The notes beneath the pieces are model-generated. The model did no database searches, was not told the DNA's origin, and saw only the letters and a list, made by a program, of their open reading frames with translations. Of a stretch of 64,000 nucleotides of DNA, positions 6,805-13,459 are shown piece after piece. A program made the position numbers and the translations under genes. Numbering within the stretch: the stretch's first letter is position 1; each line of letters begins with the position of its first letter. The stretch covers positions 1-64,000 of IMG/VR virus record IMGVR_UViG_3300047546_002559, one strand, 5' to 3'. Origin of the DNA: a virus.

Positions 6805-7148
6805 TGAATCTAATTCTCACGTTCGGAGCACTCCTGGCGGCCATGGCGGCAATGACTATTTTCGCCGATTCTTTGTCCAGATGGAACGAGCGACGTCAGT
6901 ATCGTCGAGCTACTCACCCGCGAAATATCGAAAAAACCGCAAACCATCTTCTGGAGCTCGAGCTGCAGCAGTTGCTGCTCGAAGAGGAAATTAAAGAAAA
7001 AGCACGAAACCGGATGGAGCACCCGTCGAGCTATTCAAAAACCGTCGGCGGCGGCCTCGATGGCAAAACCAAGGAAATTCTCGCAAAACTGACAGACCCG
7101 CGGCCGGCGCGGCGCGATAGGAACAACCAGTTCTGGTGGGGCGAGTGA
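6804..7148 (+). CDS. Single-pass membrane protein with coiled coil
   Basis: The 114-residue protein has an N-terminal hydrophobic segment (residues about 2-22), then a charged amphipathic helix (LLELELQQLLLEEEIKEKA) likely to form a coiled coil, and a basic C-terminus. The start overlaps the upstream stop by one base. It is probably a membrane-anchored early protein. Confidence 0.6.
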   Translation: MNLILTFGALLAAMAAMTIFADSLSRWNERRQYRRATHPRNIEKTANHLLELELQQLLLEEEIKEKARNRMEHPSSYSKTVGGGLDGKTKEILAKLTDPRPARRDRNNQFWWGE

Positions 7149-7322
7149 AAAGCGAAGGTGCCCCCGGGGAGTCAAAGACGGCCACCTACCAACCCATCAA
7201 TGAACTCAACCCGGGGGCGAACTTCTTTCCGGGCGAAAGGGGAACCCGTAGGAAGCCTGGATAAATTACCACAATGCAATTAGCCCGTCTTGCAAGTCCA
7301 GAAAAAAAATCCTGGATTGTGG
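7149..7322 (+). other. Non-coding interval with long-range inverted repeats
   Basis: No gene is seen. GCCCCCGGG (7160-7168) is exactly complementary to CCCGGGGGC (7210-7218), giving a 9-bp GC stem around a 41-base loop. TCCAG (7297-7301) pairs with CTGGA (7312-7316) around an A-rich loop. In the second region a strand-reversed reading has a T-tract in the loop, not after it. The whole could be a structured leader or RNA. Confidence 0.45.
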
Positions 7323-7351
7323 TTGACGGTGGTGGAAGAGCCTGATATGGT
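7323..7351 (+). promoter_or_regulatory. Promoter built on motif B
   Basis: TTGACG (7323-7328), 17 bases, then TATGGT (7346-7351). Motif B provides the -35 box and the first part of the spacer. No protein-coding gene starts within 300 bases, so it probably drives an RNA. Confidence 0.65.
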
Positions 7352-7450
7352 CTCCGGCCACTAGCTCAATAGAGCAAAGTTTGGAATTCCAAGGCGCCGG
7401 CCAGCGCCACACCTACAGAATATTTCTGACACCTCGAGGGGAGGTGTAGT
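7352..7450 (+). ncRNA. Candidate structured small RNA (five stacked hairpins)
   Basis: Directly after the promoter come five short hairpins in a row: GCTC/GAGC (7364-7375), TTGG/CCAA (7381-7392), GGCGC/GCGCC (7393-7408), CAGAA/TTCTG (7416-7428) and ACACCTC/GAGGTGT (7429-7447). The first two resemble the D and anticodon arms of a tRNA (ctaGCTCaataGAGC), but there is no T-arm consensus and no acceptor pairing, so it is not a standard tRNA. The last hairpin could end the transcript. The rest of the interval to 7623 shows no gene. The function is unknown. Confidence 0.45.
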
Positions 7451-7623
7451 TTGGGTTGCACCTGCGCAATATCTTTTGTAAAGGTTCCCCCCAGACCCCC
7501 CTCCAAAGTATCCTTCCTGGCCAAACCGCAACTGTTCCATTCACGGAACCTAGGAAAGCCAAAGCTCTTACGAAAGTATGATTACGGACTTAAGGTGAAG
7601 TCTGTTCAAAATCATAAATTTGT

Positions 7624-7653
7624 TTGACGGTGGCGGAAGACTTCAACTAGATT
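7624..7653 (+). promoter_or_regulatory. Promoter built on motif B, near-leaderless
   Basis: TTGACG (7624-7629), 18 bases, TAGATT (7648-7653), then the ATG at 7662. The expected transcription start lies 0-4 bases before the start codon. GGGA (7654-7657) could be a weak ribosome site only if transcription starts earlier. Confidence 0.6.
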
Positions 7654-7661
7654 GGGAAACA

Positions 7662-8036
7662 ATGACTACTGAAAAGAAAAAACGCGGCCCTAATGCTCAC
7701 AACCAGAACAAAACAGAAATCGGCCGCAAGGTAGCCCTTCCCCTAGTACTAGAAGTATTTGAATACTGGAAGCATGTAATGGGTAAGAAGCGCGCTCAGC
7801 TCGATATCAAGCGCGAGAGAGACCTCAGATGGGCGATAGCTGTATACAACGTCGAAGGATGTAAAGAAGCCATCGCCGGCTGCGCCCTTTCAGATTTCCA
7901 TATGGGTAAGAACAAACAGAGAACTGTTTACAATGACATATCTGTCATATTCAGAGATGCAGAACATGTAGAGAAGTTCCAGGAACTGTACGACGCTGGC
8001 AACACTTCAGCTAAATCTAACTGGGCAAGCGAATGA
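7662..8036 (+). CDS. Replisome-organiser-like protein domain
   Basis: This 124-residue protein matches the conserved C-terminal module of phage replisome-organiser proteins: EVFEYWKHVMGKKRAQLDIK, a helix with DLRWAI, then EAIAGCALSDFHMGKNK and a D-x-S-V-I-F-R-D-A-E-H-V-E-K-F motif. The DNA-binding winged-helix domain normally found in front is missing, so only the C-terminal part is present. The TTG frame starting at 7620 is rejected because it runs through the promoter. It overlaps the helicase-loader-like gene by 4 bases, so the two probably act together in replication initiation. Confidence 0.7.
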   Translation: MTTEKKKRGPNAHNQNKTEIGRKVALPLVLEVFEYWKHVMGKKRAQLDIKRERDLRWAIAVYNVEGCKEAIAGCALSDFHMGKNKQRTVYNDISVIFRDAEHVEKFQELYDAGNTSAKSNWASE

Positions 8037-8524
8037 ACAAAGAAGAACTCGTTGAACTCGTAGACCAGGCTTATGCTACATACCGCCTAGACATGCCTAC
8101 AAAGGATGACGAAGTCAAAGCGCTCCTTAATGCATGGTACGAGATGCTGCATGACCTAGAGCTCGCAGATGTCAAGAGAGCATTTAGGAATTTGGCGGTG
8201 GTGGAAGAGTTCCTCCCCAGGCCAGGGAAACTCAGAAGAGCAACTATTGACACCACCACAAAAATACCCCCATTCGATGATGCCCTCATTGCTTGGGGTA
8301 AATGGATTACCCTTTCCCAGGAGGTCAACTCAGGTATGCCTCCGTCTATAGAGGTATCGGAGGCACTGTCAAAGACAGTCCAGGCGATGGGCCAGTCCGC
8401 ATACAACCTCCACACCAATGCAGACAGAGCTGCATTCTGCACAATGTACGAAAAGGTGGTCTCCCAGCTGGAAGGCGACAAGTATGCTGTGCCAGACCCC
8501 CCATCAAAAAAGATTGCCCAATAA
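8033..8524 (+). CDS. Helicase-loader-like protein (G39P-like)
   Basis: The 163-residue protein has the helical N-terminal pattern of phage helicase loaders of the G39P type (acidic start, LLNAWYEMLHDLELADVKRA, then EFLPRPGKLRR). It follows the replisome-organiser-like gene with a 4-base overlap. The pair would recruit a DnaB-type helicase, which is not encoded in this window and may come from the host or the rest of the genome. A motif B variant (8192-8208) is in frame as AVVEE. Confidence 0.6.
   Translation: MNKEELVELVDQAYATYRLDMPTKDDEVKALLNAWYEMLHDLELADVKRAFRNLAVVEEFLPRPGKLRRATIDTTTKIPPFDDALIAWGKWITLSQEVNSGMPPSIEVSEALSKTVQAMGQSAYNLHTNADRAAFCTMYEKVVSQLEGDKYAVPDPPSKKIAQ
8192..8208 (+). repeat. 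Motif B variant inside CDS
   Basis: TTGGCGGTGGTGGAAGA differs by one base from motif B and lies in coding sequence. Confidence 0.6.
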
Positions 8525-8563
8525 TTATTGGCCAACTATTGTGACCAAACTGGAGTTGCCTAA

Positions 8564-8704
8564 ATGTTGTTGCTCAAAATACTTGCCCTTATCTGTTCCA
8601 CAACTTTAATTTGGAAACTGGCATATTCCCCTTTTGATTGGGTCTTTAGAGTGGCGGCAATTATGTTGATAGTTGTTGCAATGAGGATGTTCGTATTGCA
8701 GTAA
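8564..8704 (+). CDS. Small membrane protein
   Basis: The 46-residue frame holds two hydrophobic segments separated by a short YSPFDW turn. TGGAG lies 8 bases before the ATG. It is probably an inner-membrane peptide of unknown role. Confidence 0.5.
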   Translation: MLLLKILALICSTTLIWKLAYSPFDWVFRVAAIMLIVVAMRMFVLQ

Positions 8705-8714
8705 ATTCGCCGGC

Positions 8715-8879
8715 ATGAAACGCAATCCCGGCCGACCAGTATCTGCACCAACAAAACCAGTCGTCACTCTTACACTGCGCGTCAGTAAAGAGTTCAAAGA
8801 AAAGCTCATTGCCCAGGCTGAGGCAGTAGACCTTACCCTTACCGACTACATCAAAGCCCTAGTTGAACGCGATAGCTGA
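8715..8879 (+). CDS. Ribbon-helix-helix DNA-binding protein
   Basis: This 54-residue protein has the RHH layout: a short strand (VVTLTLRVS), helix (KEFKEKLIAQAEAV), turn and second helix (TLTDYIKALVER). RHH proteins bind DNA as dimers and usually repress their own operon. The stop overlaps the next ATG by one base, so it is coupled to a second RHH-like gene. Confidence 0.75.
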   Translation: MKRNPGRPVSAPTKPVVTLTLRVSKEFKEKLIAQAEAVDLTLTDYIKALVERDS

Positions 8880-9223
8880 TGGGCCGGCGCGCAGAGAAGA
8901 CGCGCTTTGTAGATAAGTACGTCATCTTAAATGTCCGCATGAAGGGCAAACAGAAAAACGAGATAATCGACTATGCCCGCAAAAAGGGTTTAGCAGTAAA
9001 TGACGTCATCCTGTACGCAGTCTGGGAATTCATCCGGGCCGACAAGGGAATCCCCAGCGCCGGCTCCGCACAATTCTCCATCCCCACAGTAGAAGAAACC
9101 GTGCTGGCCTACATCAGAGGAGACCATATCCTCCAGCCGTGCGGCAAAAAGGAATGCGAGAAAAAAGTAATCGAATTAAATGAGATGCAGTTCTGTGAAA
9201 CCTGCAACCTCAGAATCCAGTAA
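8879..9223 (+). CDS. RHH-like protein with C-terminal zinc knuckle
   Basis: The 114-residue protein begins with an RHH-like segment (KYVILNVRMK, then a helix and VNDVILYAVWEF). It ends with four cysteines (CGKKEC and CETC), likely a zinc ribbon. It is translationally coupled to the preceding RHH gene, so the two could form a heteromeric regulator. Confidence 0.6.
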   Translation: MGRRAEKTRFVDKYVILNVRMKGKQKNEIIDYARKKGLAVNDVILYAVWEFIRADKGIPSAGSAQFSIPTVEETVLAYIRGDHILQPCGKKECEKKVIELNEMQFCETCNLRIQ

Positions 9224-9232
9224 CTAGGACTC

Positions 9233-9260
9233 TTGACAATTAGCAATTGGCAATTACAAA
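9233..9260 (+). promoter_or_regulatory. Promoter upstream of tRNA and K+ channel
   Basis: TTGACA (9233-9238), 16 bases, TACAAA (9255-9260). It is the best promoter-like sequence before the tRNA, about 180 bases upstream. Confidence 0.4.
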
Positions 9261-9309
9261 ATTTTAAAAAATTTGAAAATCCCGCGCCGGCGGAAACTTT
9301 CCAGCCATT

Positions 9310-9372
9310 TTTGGTGTTTCGTTTCCGGTTTTGGTGTTTCCAGGCGATTATGCCTTTGGTGTTTTGGTGTTT
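9310..9372 (+). repeat. Four copies of TTTGGTGTTT
   Basis: TTTGGTGTTT occurs at 9310-9319, 9330-9339, 9355-9364 and 9363-9372 in the leader of the tRNA, with a small hairpin (AGGC/GCCT, 9342-9355) between copies. The interval 9224-9436 contains no gene. Confidence 0.6.
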
Positions 9373-9436
9373 ATGCGCTACCATTCCCCTGTCGGGTGGG
9401 TGCACTGTTCGAACCTTTGGCTTCTTCCCGACATTC

Positions 9437-9511
9437 GCCCTTGTAGCTCAGTGGTAGAGCGCCCGCCTTGTAAGCGGAAGGTCGTCAGTTCAATCCTGAC
9501 CGGGGGCTCCA
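9437..9511 (+). tRNA. tRNA-Thr (anticodon TGT)
   Basis: A complete cloverleaf is visible: acceptor GCCCTTG/CGGGGGC with G-T pairs, D stem GCTC/GAGC, anticodon loop CTTGTAA with TGT at 9469-9471, T arm GTCAG-TTCAATC-CTGAC, and an encoded CCA at 9509-9511. The anticodon stem has one terminal mismatch. It reads ACA threonine codons, and threonine is very abundant in the phage's collagen-like and Thr-rich proteins. Confidence 0.93.
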
Positions 9512-9544
9512 TTTTCCGAGTTGTCAAAATAATCGCACCCAGAT

Positions 9545-9955
9545 ATGCTCCTAGACATGCGAGCAAACAAGCACCTACTTATGCGTCTCGGGTTTCTTCT
9601 AGTAGCCCTCTACCTATCAGCCGTTCTGGCTTACTCGGTCTGTGACCATAAATCCATATGGGATTCGATGTGGTGGGGTTTCATGACCTTTACCACCGTT
9701 GGATACGGCGACCAGTACCCGTCATCTGTCTGTGGTCGGTTCTTTGGTATCGCCCTTGTAATGGCTGCTGTCTTTGTAGTTCTACCCACTATCACAGCCC
9801 TAGTTTCCCAGTACCTAATCCATGATGAGCATGAGTTTACCCATGATGAGCAAGAGGAAATAAAGGCTCTCCTGCGTCAAATACATGCCGCCACTTCGTC
9901 ACTCATTGTCTTTCCAGAGCCACTTCTCGAACCACACCAGGAAGATAGTGACTGA
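9545..9955 (+). CDS. Two-TM potassium channel
   Basis: This 136-residue protein has the minimal K+ channel layout. TM1 is at about residues 14-33, a pore helix lies near 38-50, the selectivity filter TVGYGD is at 51-56, and TM2 spans about 65-92. A C-terminal cytoplasmic helix (about 93-117, Glu-rich) could tetramerise or gate. It has no voltage sensor. The filter matches the canonical K+ signature, so K+ selectivity is well supported. Either the ATG at 9545 or the one at 9557 could be the start; neither has a clear ribosome site. It lies directly after the tRNA. See findings for possible roles. Confidence 0.9.
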   Translation: MLLDMRANKHLLMRLGFLLVALYLSAVLAYSVCDHKSIWDSMWWGFMTFTTVGYGDQYPSSVCGRFFGIALVMAAVFVVLPTITALVSQYLIHDEHEFTHDEQEEIKALLRQIHAATSSLIVFPEPLLEPHQEDSD

Positions 9956-9981
9956 TATGAATGTGATAACCCCTGTCAGCA

Positions 9982-10332
9982 TTAGTCTCCCCACATTTGT
10001 GCAAGGGTCGGTCGTGTGGGCTTTATCTTGCGTCTTCGCTGTTCGGCCGCCAACTGCCTACTAGTCAATCCTGCCCATACCCCATGCATATCTGCCGGTG
10101 GGAACTCAAGTGCGTACTCTAGGCACTCTTTCTTTACTGGGCATGATTTGCATATAGCTCGTGCTTGTGCGATATAAGTAATGTCCTTATGTTGTTTGGG
10201 AAACATAAGTTCCGTTTTCCCTTTGCAACTTGCAAGGTCAAACCAAGACTTACGAGGTATATCTAGAGATTTATCTTGTTGGGCATTATTATTGGGTAAT
10301 TTTTGTTTGGGCTTTTTACTGGAGTCTGACAA
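9982..10332 (-). CDS. WhiB-family iron-sulfur regulator
   Basis: The 116-residue protein has the four WhiB cysteines (C36, C61, C64, C70; C-x24-C-x2-C-x5-C), the GVWAGLT loop (84-90, the usual G-V/I-W-x-G turn) and a basic C-terminal DNA-binding tail (QRRRKIKPTRP). WhiB proteins bind a 4Fe-4S cluster and region 4 of the main sigma factor. The family is confined to actinobacteria and their phages. It is the main host marker here and may redirect host transcription or block superinfection. Confidence 0.93.
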   Translation of the reverse strand: MSDSSKKPKQKLPNNNAQQDKSLDIPRKSWFDLASCKGKTELMFPKQHKDITYIAQARAICKSCPVKKECLEYALEFPPADMHGVWAGLTSRQLAAEQRRRKIKPTRPTLAQMWGD

Positions 10333-10481
10333 TGGTTATTCCTCAAAATTGACCCCTTTTTTCTCTCCCTTAATATTTATACACCAATGATGTGTCACCA
10401 TGCCTGTCTAGTATTTATTAGTGTTTGTGTATTGTAATGAATACAGGGTAGGTGTGTATCTCTAGCGATACAGGTGTACTA

Positions 10482-10568
10482 ATGAGAGTTGTTTATCTAC
10501 TACTAGGTGTTGTTTCCCTATGGGGAGTTTTTGCCTTATGCGGAATTCGCAAACGTGGAAGGAATTAA
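10482..10568 (+). CDS. Possible 28-residue membrane peptide
   Basis: The frame starts at ATG and encodes one hydrophobic segment (VVYLLLGVVSLWGVFALC) followed by a basic end. It has no strong ribosome site. Such micro-proteins are common in phages but this one is unproven. Confidence 0.3.
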   Translation: MRVVYLLLGVVSLWGVFALCGIRKRGRN

Positions 10569-10672
10569 GCGGCGTTTGTTTATCCCAGTATTTGAGGCCG
10601 GCGTGGCGAATGTCTACATAGTTCTATCATTGAGTACTAAAGGCGATATATATCCTGGTGCTGGAGGTATAT

Positions 10673-10747
10673 ATGCACTTAGCAGTAATAGCGGTTGTTT
10701 CCTGGGTAACCCGTCTGTTTATGCGCGACGGACTTCAGCGCGGATAG
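10673..10747 (+). CDS. Possible 24-residue membrane peptide
   Basis: GGAGGT lies 5 bases before the ATG. The peptide has a short hydrophobic half and a basic end. The good ribosome site is the main support. Confidence 0.35.
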   Translation: MHLAVIAVVSWVTRLFMRDGLQRG

Positions 10748-10753
10748 ATTTAT

Positions 10754-10990
10754 CTAAAGAGAGCGTTCTCTTCTCCACACAAACATGTTCCGCCAGTGGA
10801 CTATTTGCCACAGGGCCCACATGGCTATGAATCCAGGTTTATCATAAATTACAGCATAGATAAACCATGGGAATGAGTGCAGCGCGACAATCATGTGTCC
10901 GTACCAGCGCTTATTGCCTACCTGATAGCTGCCGTATACACCTACTAATTCCATAGCAAATAGGACCCATGTCCAGGTTGCTTCATTCAT
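10754..10990 (-). CDS. Small multi-pass membrane protein
   Basis: This 78-residue protein is Trp-rich and has two or three membrane segments (WVLFAMELVGVYGS, then MIVALHSFPWFIYAVIY, then FIAMWALWQIV), with a basic C-terminus. It is the last gene of the leftward operon that includes the Ntn-hydrolase. Its pattern resembles small phage membrane proteins; no function is assigned. Confidence 0.6.
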   Translation of the reverse strand: MNEATWTWVLFAMELVGVYGSYQVGNKRWYGHMIVALHSFPWFIYAVIYDKPGFIAMWALWQIVHWRNMFVWRRERSL

Positions 10991-10997
10991 AACTTAT

Positions 10998-11633
10998 CTA
11001 CTTCTTTTTGGCCGGCGCCTTTGGTTCCATTGTTTGGATGTAGGTGTGGTACGGAGACCCGGTGTGTGGTTCCATTTTTGCAGCAATACTTAACGCCTTG
11101 AGGCACACACCTTTAGCCTGTATTGCAGAAAGCTTTTTACCGCCAGCGAGAGCGTGTGCTGCCCCAAGCGCATAGTCAGAGCCGCTCCCAACCGAATAGA
11201 GCCCTGAAGCATCTACCAGCCAGGAATAATCGTTATCAATCATGTAAATAGTTGCGTTCACAACTACAAGAATTGAAGAACCTTGCTCTGCGTTGTGGTT
11301 CTTATTCTCTTTGTTCTCTGGCGCTGAGTAGCCATGTGTATCGAAGCATGACCTCAAAGCTGGGATAAATTTAACTGTAATGAACTGGTCGAGCTTCTTG
11401 CCTTTAATTCCGGGCGGCGGCGGAGGCGGAGAGAATGCGTGCGTAAGGAGGTTGATGGCACGAAGGTCGCCGGCGGTCCCAAGAAGGTATTTTCCATTTG
11501 CGGCTATCTTTGATACGCCAGAGCCGAGAGTGGCCATTTGGTAGGCCGGGCCATCATCTGAAAATGACGTAATTCTTGTATCAGCAGCAAGGACTGCAAA
11601 GCCCTCTCCCTGAATTCCGATTACTGTAGTCAT
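10998..11633 (-). CDS. Proteasome-beta/HslV-type Ntn-hydrolase
   Basis: The 211-residue protein resembles a proteasome beta or HslV subunit. If the initiator Met is removed, T2 becomes the nucleophile at position 1. An Asp then falls at position 17 (AADTR), exactly where the family needs it, and the Lys of VSKI takes the Lys33 role after a longer loop. The VGSGSDYALGAAHAL segment matches the family's GSG...A signature. A Pro-rich loop (SPPPPPPG) is unusual. No propeptide is present. It is coupled by ATGA to the small wHTH-like gene. It could process virion proteins or host regulators; this is inferred. Confidence 0.8.
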   Translation of the reverse strand: MTTVIGIQGEGFAVLAADTRITSFSDDGPAYQMATLGSGVSKIAANGKYLLGTAGDLRAINLLTHAFSPPPPPPGIKGKKLDQFITVKFIPALRSCFDTHGYSAPENKENKNHNAEQGSSILVVVNATIYMIDNDYSWLVDASGLYSVGSGSDYALGAAHALAGGKKLSAIQAKGVCLKALSIAAKMEPHTGSPYHTYIQTMEPKAPAKKK

Positions 11634-11863
11634 TCTTCGTCAATTCTCTCGATGTTCTCAAATACCTGGGCGAGCACATCATAGTTCATGCCGTTTGTAT
11701 CAAGCATCAAGGCTTTCCCCTCTTCTGTCATGCTATACAGCCACTGACCATCGTCGGAGATGCCCTCAATCTGGATAATTCCAGCTTTTCTGAGAACTTC
11801 CATATCCCGGTACAGGTCTTGTTCGGTGTACCGCTCGTAGCCCGATTGGTCGTCTTGGCTCAT
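11630..11863 (-). CDS. Small winged-helix-like protein
   Basis: The 77-residue product has a short helical N-terminus, a possible recognition helix (DLYRDMEVLRKAGIIQIEG) and a wing (GQWLYSMTEEGKAL), the layout of a wHTH. It is joined by 4-base overlaps to the metallophosphoesterase and Ntn-hydrolase genes. Confidence 0.55.
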   Translation of the reverse strand: MSQDDQSGYERYTEQDLYRDMEVLRKAGIIQIEGISDDGQWLYSMTEEGKALMLDTNGMNYDVLAQVFENIERIDEE

Positions 11864-13074
11864 TCGGCAACGTATTCTTTGCCTCGGAGTATTCCCCTAC
11901 CCTTATATATCCACATTGGCTCGTAGTTAAACCATTCGTTACCCTGTCCGTATGGCTGATAGGTTACGACGCCCAATCCCTGTTGCCAGTTCTCTGCTCC
12001 CTGGAGAATTGGTCTACCGAATTCATCCATTCCAGATTTCGTGGAGGGAACAGCGCCATCTACTCTGCAGAGACATCCAGGGCTAGCGGCCATGATTGTC
12101 CGCGGTCCACTGTCAGTGCGGTATGTGCGGTATGCCAGCTCGTTCCGGTGGATGTGTCCGTATATCACTGAAATTCTCTCGTTGTCTAGGTACTTCTTGG
12201 TGGTTGAGTTGTTTGAAACAACTTTGTCACCGTGTACAACGACAAGATTCGAGTTCAGATAATGGGCAGATTCTGGGTACCCTGGCAGATAATCGACGCC
12301 AAATTCGTCCATTCTGCACAAAAATGGGACCGACATGACAGGCCAGCCCTCTCGAAGTTCGTCATTGGCCTTGCCTCTGGTTATTCCAAAAGCAGCTTCT
12401 GCGTTGGTCTGGATATACCTGGCCATTCTTGCTTCGTGGTTTCCGGCAATCCATGTGATTTTAGCGTTAGGTGCAGCTGTTCTAAGCTGGGCGCAGAGCA
12501 TTGTTGCCCTGTCGATTGATGCCTGGAGCATCTGCTTGAATGGGGCCGCCGTCAGATATTTGCCCAATTCAGCAAAATCGAGGTTGTCGCCGACCAGAAC
12601 AACCTGGTCTGGGTTCATTTCCTCGATAACGGCTAGGGCTACGGCAATTGCCGACTCGTCATGGATTGGCTCTAACTCAACAGAGTCTATTGATTTTCGA
12701 TAGAAACCTATTTGTATATCAGGCACGATAACTGCCGTTTCCCACTGCTTTGGGGTGCCCGATTTTGTCTTTGGCTTTTGTATTTGTATTTTGGGCCCTT
12801 GTTCCATAAGGGGCCACTGTGGACCAGTTTCCCATGAAGGACTAAACTGGATTGCCTGCAGGTCGTGGACGATTGCCTCACCAGTATCTGGGTTCTTTGT
12901 GACGGACTGGTAGAGGGAGACCTTTTGGATATTTCCCACTTCGCTTGGGTCGATTCCCTTGCGCTCCAGCATTGCCGCAATATCGTTGAGAACCTTCTTG
13001 CTATTTGCCTCGCGGTTTGCGCCATCGGCAATGGTCTTGAGCGTTGATTTGAGGCCTTCTTTTTTTGCAGCCAT
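11860..13074 (-). CDS. Metallophosphoesterase
   Basis: This 404-residue calcineurin-like phosphoesterase shows the expected metal-binding series: VPDIQIG (D-x-x/H type), GDNLD, GNHEAR and later VVHGDK and GHIHR. The N-terminal 110 residues are helical and poorly conserved. Phage members are linked to DNA or RNA end processing, but the substrate cannot be read from the sequence. It lies within a tightly overlapping leftward operon. Confidence 0.85.
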   Translation of the reverse strand: MAAKKEGLKSTLKTIADGANREANSKKVLNDIAAMLERKGIDPSEVGNIQKVSLYQSVTKNPDTGEAIVHDLQAIQFSPSWETGPQWPLMEQGPKIQIQKPKTKSGTPKQWETAVIVPDIQIGFYRKSIDSVELEPIHDESAIAVALAVIEEMNPDQVVLVGDNLDFAELGKYLTAAPFKQMLQASIDRATMLCAQLRTAAPNAKITWIAGNHEARMARYIQTNAEAAFGITRGKANDELREGWPVMSVPFLCRMDEFGVDYLPGYPESAHYLNSNLVVVHGDKVVSNNSTTKKYLDNERISVIYGHIHRNELAYRTYRTDSGPRTIMAASPGCLCRVDGAVPSTKSGMDEFGRPILQGAENWQQGLGVVTYQPYGQGNEWFNYEPMWIYKGRGILRGKEYVAE

Positions 13075-13355
13075 TATTTTCTCTTTTCCTTTGACTCAGC
13101 ATTCTGGGCGAGGCAACAGCCGGCGCCCCCAGCCTTGAAGCAGGTATTTCTTTTTTCTCCGAGATATTCCCGGCTCACTGGGATGCCCTCGTCCTTAAGT
13201 GCGCGGACTAGACCCATTGTGGATGCATCGCTCTTGAGAGCTTCTACAAGAATGGCCGCCGTCTCTCCGTCAAGCGACTTAATAATGTTTCCGAGCTTGC
13301 AATCTCGTTCTCGGCCTGGACTGTCAATAAGTTTCTGTAGCGAGTCCCTCAACAT
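13074..13355 (-). CDS. Conserved phage protein, possible DNA-binding
   Basis: The start (ATG at 13355) is set by AAGGGG 5 bases upstream; an upstream ATG at 13451 adds an implausible leader. The 93-residue product has helices (NIIKSLDGETAAILVEALKS; MGLVRALKDEGIPVS) like a helix-turn-helix and ends in Cys residues. It is the first gene of the operon and its stop overlaps the metallophosphoesterase start (TAATG). Confidence 0.6.
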   Translation of the reverse strand: MLRDSLQKLIDSPGRERDCKLGNIIKSLDGETAAILVEALKSDASTMGLVRALKDEGIPVSREYLGEKRNTCFKAGGAGCCLAQNAESKEKRK

Positions 13356-13459
13356 GTTTCCCCTTTTCCTGCTATTGTCGCAGTTGTGATTCTTTTTACT
13401 TATGGTGTTCTCAGTGTTGTTCACACCGCTGCTCTCATAGTACACCATCAAACTACATG

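Larger units (their letters stand above)
10333..10753. other. Intergenic region between WhiB and the next leftward gene
   Basis: It should hold the WhiB promoter on the minus strand. On the plus strand it contains two very short candidate genes (10482 and 10673). Nothing else convincing is seen. Confidence 0.5.

Noticed and set aside
7352-7412. Possible standard tRNA, because of the ctaGCTCaataGAGC arm
   Set aside because: No T-arm consensus, no acceptor stem pairing and a very short D loop; kept only as a structured RNA.
8071-8535. Leftward open frame opposite the helicase-loader-like gene
   Set aside because: No start signal and no family pattern; the rightward gene has both context and motif support.
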